Shown one piece after another: positions 31,001 through 43,000 of a DNA stretch of 64,000 nt (its first letter is position 1; every line of letters starts with the position of its first letter). Source of the stretch: Sipunculus nudus (lineage: Eukaryota > Annelida > Sipuncula > Golfingiida > Sipunculidae); assembly GCA_026874595.1 (NCBI GenBank), contig CM049311.1, positions 17,695,676 to 17,759,675 of the forward strand, written 5' to 3'. Made by a program: the position numbers and the translations under genes. The notes below the pieces were generated by a model. It was not told the origin of the DNA and searched no databases. It worked only from the letters and a program-made list of their open reading frames with translations.

Positions 31001-34000
31001 CGTTACTGGTGAGACAAAGGTTGGTAATATTATTTACTTTTACAACAGTTATGTTTTAATATTCCTCTTTATTGATGATTTTATGGTGAGAAAATGCTAT
31101 AAAATAATCTGCACAGTCATTCTGATAATTCTGATGAAAAGTTGCAGCAGTTAATTAAAAAAAAAATAACCCTGCATGGCTACTCTTTGAAATAACTGTT
31201 TAAGATATGCTTTTTAGTACAGTCCATGAAGCACTGTAAAAGTACAGTAAATGTAAAATAAATGTACTCATGTTTTCCAAACCTTTCAATTTTGCCAGTT
31301 TCATTTTGAAATCCATACCATTATTGTTACCATTATTGACCAGACCTGCCTTTAATGTCACCTTTCACTATATATATGTCTTTATCAACTAATTCACTAA
31401 AACATCTGTCATTATATGCAGTTTCCCTTTATTATTTGCTTATATTTTAAATGATTTAAAAAATATATAATTTTGAAAACATAATAAATGAAATTAACCC
31501 CAGATTGATCCAGGGAAAGAAACATTTTTGACATTAAATATACATAAATAACAATATGATAAATTGCCTTCCTGAAAATCCTAATTATTAACCATAGAAG
31601 GCCTAAAAAGTATATTAAAACATATATTAAAAGTATAGTATTACCTTTAAAATGAGTTGAAGAAGATACCATCAAAGTTAACATGAAAGGTGTTGTTCAG
31701 TCTTATTTAATCTGCAGCAAGCAATATTCTTTGCCTTGTTACTAGTGGGACAATGTTACGGGATGGACACGTTACGGGTGGGACACGTTACGGGTGGGAC
31801 AAAATGATGTATCTTTGATATGCTGTATAATCAATTCAGAGGACAGGCATACAAATAAGGCATGACAAAACAGTTCAGGGTTGTGCTTTTCTGTATAAAG
31901 GTTTAAGGTTTATCATGTCTCTAATTTCACACTGCTATTCCACTGTTAGGGGCCTTTTCGATGCGTGCGGAAATGCGCGCGTTTCCGTGCACTGAAAAAA
32001 TCGCACAAGTGTAAATCAGATATACCTTTTCCATGCAAGCGGAAACGCGCGCGGGTGAGTCTTCTTGTAGAGGTCAAGGACACAAATGCTCTCTGCTTGC
32101 AGACGCCCAAGCATTGATCATGGTGACAAATCATACTTTATCGGTGCTCTGCTTTTCCACTTTATTTTATATATATATATTTTTATATATACATATATAT
32201 GTATTATTCTGCTTGTCACTATAGTAATGAAAACTATACGCTCCTATAAATATAACGAAAGTAATAAATGCATGGATGAATACAGTGACATGTACAAATA
32301 CATGTACATGTTACTGGGAACGATTGAGGTTGGGGATTCCCTTGTAAGAGCACGTTATGCGGAGGGGGGATTCCCCGGAAAGGCGTGTTTCTGCGTACGG
32401 AAACATGCGCGTTTCTGCGTATATGGAAAAGCTAAATTTAGCGTGTTTTTTCAGCGCGCTGGAACGCTCGCGTTTCCGCTCGCATGGAAAAGGGGCCTTA
32501 CGGGTGGGACAATTATGATTGACAATACTAACCTTTTTGGATGAAACACATGATTCTGATTTTTAGCTGAGCTGACTTTCAGTCATGCTGGGCTATAGCT
32601 ATGGGTCTTTGTCCGTCATCCTTCCGTCTGTCCGTTAGCAGGGCACAAATCGTAACCGTAGGGGCTAGGGCCATGAACCCTATGCAGTCTTAGAGGTTCT
32701 AAAAAGATTTCCTTGCAAACCTGAAATTAGGTCACTGCGACCTATATTCTCGAAGTTATGGGGTGTGTTTGCACCCTCCAGAAATAATTCTTTTAGCCAA
32801 AATTTTCATCCCAAACCGTCCATCTTTCACATACAGCTCACCTACCAACATGGGAAGAACCATAATTATTTTGAGGTCACAAGGTCAAAGGTCAAGGTCA
32901 CAGTACCAACTTCTTTGAAAAGCCTGTGGATGCATTTTAAGCCAAACCTTTCATCCCAATTCTTTGATCTTTCACATATAGCTCACCTACTAAGTGGGAG
33001 AAGAATCCTATACATGTTGAGGTCACAAGGTCATAGGTCAGGGTCACAGGATCCACTTCTTTGAAAAGGTTGTGGACACATTTCAAGCTAGACCTATCAT
33101 TCCAAACCTTTCAGCACTGATATTGCTTCTCTGCCAACAGGGGAAAAGACCTGTTGATTTTGAGGTCAAAGGTCAAATTCACAGCACCCTCTTCTTGCGT
33201 GGAGTCATTTTCAGGCAAACTTTTCAATCTATACTTTCCATCTGTCATACATGGCTTACCTTCCAATAGGGGAAGAAGCCTATTGATGTTGAGTTCAAAA
33301 GGTCAAAGGTCAAGGTCACTATTGTTCTAAATGCTTGTGAACATATTTCAAGTGAAACTGTTCAACCCAGACCTTCAGTATTTCACATATGCCACATCTA
33401 TGCATCACTGAATGTGATTTAAACTTCATATTTATGGGTGTTTTTGCATGAAGAAAAAACTAATTGATTTTGAGGTCAGCTGGTCAGGAGGTTAAAGGTT
33501 GCAGGTCTAAGTTATTCACTCATTGGTTGCCAAGTAATTATACCCGGCCAGATGTAATTGGTTAGTAGTTACCCATCATTTAGAAAGAATCCAGTTGATA
33601 TGTGGGCAAAAGGCCAAGGTCATAGATCAGGTCAACTTATTTTGTAGACCATCTCTAAGGCTGAGTGATAAGTACCTAGTTACTGCATAACAAAACACTC
33701 TTGTTGGAATACTTCAGCCAGGAATTAACACTATGAGAGTATAGTATTAAGTTTTAGCTACTGATTTATAAGATGATGGGAACATTTTGCAGTTTATTTT
33801 ATGGAATCATAGCAGTAAACTTCGTTTCCTAGATATCTGAATATTTTTATATAAATCACCACATATAAAAGCAAGTGTTTGTTCTCATAATATGTGGATG
33901 TGTACTTGATTTAGGATGGCTTTATTTTATTACAAGACTCTTAGTCATGCTTTCTGCATTTCTATTCTTTCAGGTTTTGCAGTTTACCAACCCTGCTGAC

Positions 34001-37000
34001 CCCACTGAAAAGCAGAGTGATAATAAAAAATATTGGACCTACACTTTTACATTTGCATATCTATAAATCTGATATGAGCGCCTGAACATGCCTTCTGAAT
34101 TGTTTTGGACATTCATTACTGTAACATCATTTGGAGAATTTGCCCCAAGTTTGGTCTCTTGTTGGAGGATGTGTGATATCAAATGTCAGACTTGTCAGAA
34201 ATCCATTATGTCTGCCAGTTAGCCACCATAGAAATCCTTTTTTCAGTGCAGTTTTAGTAATTTACCTTCAATTTTTGGTTTGATTTAGAGAATGGTTGTT
34301 GTCTGATTTCAGACCTGTCAGAAGTCCAAAATGGCCACCAGGCAACCATCTTTAAATTGCTTTTGATCATATTATCTCAAGAGCTGTTAAAGTGAAGGCA
34401 GTCGGACGTATATTAATGTAATCTTGCAAAGGATTGGGTCAAATATTTCTTAATAAATATTATCATCATGTATAAAAGTGCAGTACAGTTGGCATGTAAA
34501 AAAATTCAAATAATAAAAATTCATACAGAAGCACCTGTTTCTCAATAATTCTTGCATGGATTTCCTTGATTTTTTGCTATATATTTTGATCTTATATTTG
34601 CCCTTTGTGATGTTCCTTTTGAGACTGACAGGTATCAAGTAAGCTATGGGAATTGTTCTGGATACCTTAACAATCATACATTTTCCTCAGACCATCAATT
34701 CACTGTGTTTTAACCAGACATAGGTGATATATATTTCTGTTGTCGTAGAAAATTTCAACAAATTGGCAAATTGGTTCTTCAAAATTTGACTGGAAGTTGT
34801 GAATCTCAGCCCATGATGTCACAGGTCATGCTTGGCAGCTGAGTGTCATGACCCATGGGTCACTTGTTTAGAGTTAAATGTACCCCAGACACATATGAAA
34901 TATTAATCTCACTTCTGTTATTGTCAGTGTAACACAAAATGCAGTTCTTGGTTAATAATCATGACTATTGCAGCACAGCCTGTTACAGGTGGGACAAAAA
35001 AAATATTTTATTTTGATCAAGACATAATAGGTACCAAAATCCAAGTTTTGGATTTCTGTATCCAAGTTACCTCTTCATGTAAACTTTCAATCCTACTGCA
35101 CTTTTTAAATTCATTCAGCACCATGTATGCAGCAGATTATTAAGGTCTGCATGGTCATAAAACTTATGGGTTTAACTGTGGACATGTTATGGATGGGACA
35201 AATTGGCCATTAATTGGCTGCAAGTGGATAGAAACATCTTTTCTATCACACTAAAAAGTGATGGATGTTACTGTCTGCATCATCTGTGATATTCTTAATT
35301 AGTAACTGCCTGACAAACAGCCTTATTTTACTTTCTTAAACCTCAGACACTGTCATTAGCAGATTTAGCGCAGTTTGCCCAAACTATCATCTGAATTTGG
35401 GTAGTTAACTTAACCTGATCTTAAGGAATAATTGCCCAACAAAACAAGTCAAACATGTCTGGCTGCTATGCCTTATCACATGAAATGGCAAAACCTGTAA
35501 TTTATGATATTTCATTTAGCTTTGGAGCGAATTAAATCACTTTTAAACAAAACTGAAAATTGTGTACTAGTGCAAAAAAAAGAACTGTGTTAACTCTCGT
35601 TACACACCAATGAAATGTATTCAAATGAATGCAACTTTTTGAATTGCGAATTGAATTTGAATTGAATCAAAATCTGGCTTTTTTAGTTTTTTAATTAAAA
35701 GTACTTGAAATATTGTGTACTTGTACTTGACAAATTCTGAAGTACTTGTACTCAAGTACTGACCCCCTGTACTTGACCCAAGCCTGATTCAGATAAAGAA
35801 AAACGCACAAAATGTTCTGAATGTTCTTTTATGATGTATAGTAAACATTGTATACATCTGGATTATACACTGGGAAAGAAACAGATAAAAGAATTTGGTT
35901 CGTTGAGAACATTCTAAAGTTTTAAAGATTAAGCTGCTTAACAATGTCTCCAGATCTTGTACTTGACTAGTACTTGATTTTTCAAGTACATATTTGCCAA
36001 GTACAGTACAAGTACAGGGCAAGTACTCAGATATATGTACTTAAGCACAAGTACCAAGTACATGTACTTGACCCAAGCCTGGTCAAAAGTCAATTTCTAT
36101 TAGCCTGATTTAATCGGACTCAATATTATTCGGCCCTGCGATATATTGAGTCTGATAGCCATACGATGAGAGTTAAATAACTATAAGCTGCGGAATATGC
36201 AACAGATCTGTTGCATCTTCTTTTACTGCCTGTATGCCTAGCAACAAGACACAGGATTGCCCCTTTTTGACACCAATAAGTATGTGTTACATGTTTTGAT
36301 AGCAACTAAAATTTTAAACTTTGATCATAATTTTTTAAGCACTTTACCATAGGCATGTAAGCTAGTTTAGTAGGGACAGAGAAGAACAGTCATATGGACA
36401 CTTGAATACCTCACTGTGAGCCATGCTGACTTGAGGGACTTTTTGAAACTTTTTTTTTATATGGGCCATCTTTGAGGAGTGACGTACTGGCACCAGGGTT
36501 GGGTAGTGGTAATATCTATTATGTATGTACGCCCAGAACCACAAGCTGAACTAGCTGGAGGACAGTATTGGCTTACAACATATCACAACTAATATTTGAG
36601 AAAGATGCGGTCAGTGGTCATAATAATCAAGTTTTGTAATGATCAACTAATACACTTGTAAGGGGGAATGGTATGGAACTACAGAGATAGTCCAGCTCTA
36701 GGTCCTTGAGCCTTGAGGTGTACACAAAAATTGATATTTAAAGACTATGGCTTCTTTGTGGCATACTGTTTGCCCATGGAGTGCTTTAAACCAGCCATTG
36801 GTCTTTGACAGGTCCATGAGGAGAACACTTTCATCCCAGGTCTTTCATCTTGAATATATAGCTCAATTGCCAATAGTGGAGGATCCATATCAATTTTGGG
36901 GTCACAAGGTCAAAGGTCAAGGCCACAGGAGCCATCTCTAAAAAAAGATTGTGGATTGATTAATGGATAAAATATTAATTGCTTGCCAAGTGTCAGTATA

Positions 37001-40000
37001 TGCTGCTAAAAATGGGGGCCTATTCTTAAAGGGGGGGGGGGGGCGTACTATGTCTGGGGATACTCTGGCACCTGCGGTGCCAAGAAGTGTCTAGTTAAAT
37101 AATAGGTCACATTACGCTTACACTTTGATCCAGCTTCATTAACCTAATATGACATTAAGACTATCTAATTTTAGTGCCCAGAGCCAATGTTGTTATATTT
37201 TATATTGATTGACAGCTCACCAGCCTGAGAAATCCAGCCCACCTTGCCGATGGAGTGTCAGGCCTGCCTCTCTTTCTGAGCCTGTGGCCTTTGCACTGGG
37301 TTGCTTGGCCAGTGAGCGGTCAGTCAGTATAACATGTAACAACAATTAGCTCTTGGAACTCCTCACTAGACTGGCATCCGTTTTACAGGCAATAAATTGT
37401 CTTAGTGTCTAGCCATATCCATATCACTCATCAGGGCTAGACATTAGCTTTCTAAAGCACCTGCTCAGTCAGGCAAGTAACATCTAGATTTACCTTTCCT
37501 ACATGAATTTTAACTTGCCCTACAAAAATTATTGTTCGCACCATGGATGCAAGGTGATTTTACATGACTGTACCGGTATTGCATATTTCAAGAAACTGTG
37601 TGGTTATGAATGCTAATTAGTTAGGCTTACTGCTTAGTATGAACGATGAATTCAAAGGCAACCTGTTGGTGCGAAAGTGATTAGTATACTTAAAATTTGA
37701 TTGTATTGACCACAAATTGGAATGGCTAGAGACCATCAATATAGGTTTGATTCATGAACTGGAAGAGGCAGGGACAATGAGGTAGCATCTGAGGGAGACT
37801 GATTGCCTTCAGGCAGGGACAGTGGGGTAGTATCTGAGGGAGACTGATTGCCTTCAGGCAGGGACAATGAGGTAGTATCTGAGGGAGACTGATTGCCTTC
37901 AGGCAGGGACAAAGAGGTAGCATCTGAGGGAGACTGATTGCCTTCAGGCAGGGACAATGGGGTAGTATCTGAGGGAGACTGATTGCCTTCAGGCAGGGAC
38001 AATGGGGTAGTATCTGAGGGAGACTGATTGCCTTCAGGCAGGGACAATGAGGTAGTATCTGAGGGAGACTGATTGCCTTCAGGCAGGGACAATGAGGTAG
38101 TATCTGAGGGAGACTGATTGCCTTCAGGCAGGGACAATGGGGTAGTATCTGAGGGAGACTGATTGCCTTCAGGCAGGGACAATGGGGTAGTATCTGAGGG
38201 AGACTGATTGCCTTCAGACAGGGACAGTGAGGTAGCATCTGAGGGAGATTGATAGCCTTCAGGCAGGGACAATGAGGTAGTATCTGAGGGAGACTGATTG
38301 CCTTCAGGCAGGGACAATGAGGTAGCACCTGAGGGAGACTGATTGCCTTCAGGCAGGGACAATGGGGTAGTATCTGAGGGAGACTGATTGCCTTCAGGCA
38401 GGGACAATGGGGAAGTATCTGAGGGAGACTGATTGCCTTCAGGCAGGGACAGTGAGGTAGCATCTGAGGGAGACTGATTGCCTTCAGGCAGGGACAATGG
38501 GGTAGTATCTGAGGGAGACTGATTGCCTTCAGGCAGGGACAATGAGGTAGTATCTGAGGGAGACTGATTGCCATCAGGCAGGGACAATGAGGTACCATCT
38601 GAGGGAGACTGATTGCCTTTAAGAAGGGACAATGAGGTAGCATTTGAGGGAGACTGATTGCCTTCAGGCAGGGACAATGAGGTAGCACCTGAGGGAGACT
38701 GATTGCCTTCAGGCAGGGACAATGAGGTAGTATCTGAGGGAGACTGATTGCCTTCAGGCAGGGACAGTGAGGTAGCATCTGAGGGAGACTGATTGCCTTC
38801 AGGCAGGGACAATGGGGTAGTATCTGAGGGAGACTGATTGCCTTCAGGCAGGGACAATGAGGTAGTATCTGAGGGAGACTGATTGCCTTCAGGCAGGGAC
38901 AATGAGGTAGCATCTGAGGGAGACTGATTGCCTTTAGGCAGGGACAATGAGGTAGTATCTGAGGGAGACTGATTGCCTTCAGGCAGGGACAATGGGGTAG
39001 TATCTGAGGGAGACTGATTGCCTTCAGGCAGGGACAGTGAGGTAGCATTTGAGGGAGACTGATTGCCTTCAGGCAGGGACAATGGGGTTGTATCTGAGGG
39101 AGACTGATTGCCTTCAGGCAGGGACAGTGAGGTAGCACCTGAGGGAGACTGATTGCCTTCAGGCAGGGGCAATGAGGTAGCACCTGAGGGAGACTGATTT
39201 CCTTCAGGCAGGGACAATGAGGTAGCATCTGAGGGAGACTGATCACCTTGAGGTAGTGACAATAAGGTAGCATCTGAGGGAGACTGATTGCCTTTAGGCA
39301 GGGACAATGAGGTAGCATTTGAGGGAGACTGATTGCCTTCAGGCAGGGAAAATGAGGTAGCACCTGAGGGAGACTGATTGCCTTCAGGCAGGGACAATGA
39401 GGTAGTATCTGAGGGAGACTGATTGCCTTCAGGCAGGGACAATGAGGTAGCATCTGAGGGAGACTGATTGCCTTCAGGCAGGGACAGTGAGGTAGCATCT
39501 GAGGGAGACTGATTGCCTTCAGGCAGGGACAATGGGGTAGTATCTGAGGGAGACTGATTGCCTTCAGGCAGGGACAATGAGGTAGTATCTGAGGGAGACT
39601 GATTGCCTTCAGGCAGGGACAATGAGACAGCATCTGAGGGAGACTGATTGCCTTTAGGCAGGGACAATGAGGTAGTATCTGAGGGAGACTGATTGCCTTC
39701 AGGCAGGGACAATGGGGTAGTATCTGAGGGAGACTGATTGCCTTCAGGCAGGGACAATGATGTAGCACCTGAGGGAGACTGATTGCCTTCAGGCAGGGAC
39801 AATGGGGTAGTATTTGAGGGAGACTGATTGCTTTCAGGCAGGGACAGTGAGGTAGCATCTGAGGGAGACTGATTGCCTTCAGGCAGGGACAATGGGGTAG
39901 TATCTGAGGGAGACTGATTGCCTTCAGGCAGGGACAATGAGGTAGTATCTGAGGGAGACTGATTGCCTTCAGGCAGGGACAATGAGGTAGCATCTGAGGG

Positions 40001-43000
40001 AGACTGATTGCCTTTAGGCAGGGACAATGAGGTAGTATCTGAGGGAGACTGATTGCCTTCAGGCAGGGACAATGGGGTAGTATCTGAGGGAGACTGATTG
40101 CCTTCAGGCAGGGACAATGGGGTAGTACCTGAGGGAGACTGATTGCCTTCAGGCAGGGACAATGGGGTAGTATCTGAGGGAGACTGATTGCCTTCAGGCA
40201 GGGACAATGGGGTAGTATCTGAGGGAGACTTATTGCCTTCAGGCAGGGACAAGGGGGTAGTATCTGAGGGAGACTGATTGCCTTCAGGCAGGGACAGTGA
40301 GGTAGCATTTGAGGGAGACTGATTGCCTTCAGGCAGGGACAATGGGGTTGTATCTGAGGGAGACTGATTGCCTTAAGGCAGGGACAGTGAGGTAGCATCT
40401 GAGGGAGACTGATTGCCTTCAGGCAGGGGCAATGAGGTAGCACCTGAGGGAGACTGATTTTTTTCAGGCAGGGACAATGGGGTAGTATCTGAGGGAGACT
40501 GATTGACTTCAGGCAGGGACAATGAGGTAGCACCTGAGGGAGACTGATTGCCTTCAGACAGGGACTGTGAGGTAGCATCTGAGGGAGACTGATTGCCTTC
40601 AGGCAGGGACAATGAGGTAGCATTTGAGGGAGACTGATTGCCTTCAGGCAGGGACAATGAGGTAGCACCTGAGGGAGACTGATTGCCTTCAGGCAGGGAC
40701 AATGGGGTAGTATCTGAGGGAGACTGATTGCCTTCAGGCAGGGACAGTGAGGTAGCATCTGAGGGAGACTGATTGCCTTCAGGCAGGGACAATGAGGTAG
40801 CACCTGAGGGAGACTGATTGCCTTCAGGCAGGGACAATGGGGTAGTATCTGAGGGAGACTGATTGCCTTCAGGCAGGGACAATGAGGTAGCACCTGAGGG
40901 AGACTGATTGCCTTCAGACAGGGACTGTGAGGTAGCATCTGAGGGAGACTGATTTCCTTCAGGCAGGGACAATGAGGTAGCATCTGAGGGAGACTGATCG
41001 ACTTGAGGTAGTGACAATAAGGTAGCATCTGAGGGAGACTGATTGCCTTCAGGCAGGGACAATGAGGTAGTATCTGAGGGAGACTGATTGACTTCAGACA
41101 GGGACAATGAGGTAGCATCTGAGGGAGACTGATTGCCTTCAGGCAGGGACTATGAGGTAGCATCTAAAGGAGGTTGTGTTGGTGGGTTAAGGTCATGCAA
41201 TCGATCATCTTACCTTAAACCTGAAAGAAAACAGTCATGGAGAACTGCACTAAGTTTTAACCTTTCATTTATTATAAAGTGAATCTACACATAATTGTTG
41301 CATTTTCTAGTAAGAATGATAAATACAGACAGACTGAGACCATCAATTGTGAATGGTGCAAATTGTGTCTAAATTGTCCAGTATTTTTAGCTCAGCTGAC
41401 TATAAGTCATCTGAGCTATAGTCGTGGTCCACTGTCCGTCGTCCGTCTAGCTGTCCATCCGTCCGGATGTCAGTCCGTAAGACTGGCACGTTTTGACACC
41501 ATTGGACCTATGAATCTGAAATTCGGCATACAGTTAGATGTCCCCAAAATCTCCTACCATGCGGAAAATTGGGTCAATAGGAATTTGTTCCTTCGAGATA
41601 TTAAGGAAAAACCTCAATTTTTTATTAGAAATCTATTTTCACACTTCAGGACTACCTAATATCAAAACCACACATCTGGTTTTCTTCATATTTACCAGGA
41701 AAGATATTTGGTCTTTTAAGACCAAAAGTGTAAAGGTAAGGACTTTTTTTTAGTAATATAACTTTAATTAATCAAAATTTAATTGTTTACCAAAAATTAG
41801 ATCAAAATCTGTTAAATATTTTTAATTATTGGCAAAAATATATAATTGGTACCTTAAATTTTGCCCAACTTTGGCCACGACACGTTTTTTTCCTGTAAGT
41901 ACTGTGGATTTATTTTTCAAAGCATGTACATCAGGATTTAATCTGTTAACATCTAAAAGTTGAAAATAAAAGCTGCAAAATTAGGCTAGTTATTGAATTT
42001 TTTTGAAGGCTCTTGTTGTAATCCCTTACATTGTCAAGCAGTCCACTTTGGTGACTGTAGGTCATTCAGTGCATATCTCTATGCTCCCCAGGCTGTTGGC
42101 ATTATGTTAGATGTCCCAAAGATCTCCTACCAAGCTGAAACTGGGTATTTTTGGCTTTGTTCCTTTGAGAAATTAAGGAAAAACCTCAATTTTTTTATTA
42201 AAAACATATTTTCACACTTCAGGACTGCCTAATATCAAAACCACTCATCTGTTTTTCCTCATATTTACCATAAATATTCCTCTATATAGTTACTTTATAC
42301 ATGCCAGAAATAAGGTCTGTATTATATAATTTAAAAAAGTTATGGGCTCAAACATAATGGACTTTGTAAAAAAATCAGGAAAGATATTTGGTCTTTTAAG
42401 ACCAAAAGTGTTAAAGGTAAGGACTTTCTTTTCAATAAAAAACTTCAATTAATCAAAATTTAATTGTTTACCAAAAATTAGATCAAAATCTGTTAATTTT
42501 TTTAAAATATTAGCAAAAATAAAAATTTGTACCTTAAATTTTGCCCAACTTTGGCCATGACACGTTTTTTTTCCTGTAAGTACTGTGGATTTAATTTTCA
42601 CAGCATGTACACATAAGGATTTAATCTGTTAAAATCTGAAATTTGAAAATAAAAGCTGCAAAATTAGGCTAGTAATTGAATTTATTTTGGAGGCTCTTGT
42701 TGTATTTCCTTACATTGTCAAGCAGTTCACTTTGGTGACTGTAGGTCATTCAGTGCAGCTCTCTCCACTGAGTTGAGCTTGATTAGGCTGTCTGCAGTTA
42801 ATACCATACCACAGGGTGCCTTCTTCTCTGGCAACCCCCCCCCCCCCCCCCCCCCCGATTCTGTTGACAGAACTTTACTTTGAACTAGATGAATCTTAAA
42901 ATTAACATTTTTCAGCAACGAGCAGTATTAACGGAGACCCCTCCCCCCACCCACCCCTTCAATCCACAGGACTAATAAACAAGATGAATCTTATAATTTT

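Larger units (their letters stand above)
30481..35200. mobile_element. Region carrying nine TGTTACGGGTGGGACA motifs
   Basis: A 16-bp motif occurs as TGTCCCACCCGTAA(CA) at 30481 and 30641. In reverse it occurs as TGTTACGGGTGGGACA at 30802, as three head-to-tail copies at 16-bp spacing (31754-31801), and at 32498 (interrupted by a MITE), 34981 and 35185 (the last two and one of the tandem copies are mutated). Inverted subterminal motif clusters of this kind are typical of transposase-binding sites in cut-and-paste transposons. The outer ends and a transposase were not identified. Two other elements are nested inside. Confidence 0.5.

Noticed and set aside
32086-32544. A 152-aa open frame
   Set aside because: It runs through the interior and right arm of the TTA-flanked MITE; no family resemblance and low-complexity stretches.
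37762-41168. A CRISPR array
   Set aside because: Units are contiguous 45-bp repeats with no unique spacers, in a eukaryotic intron.
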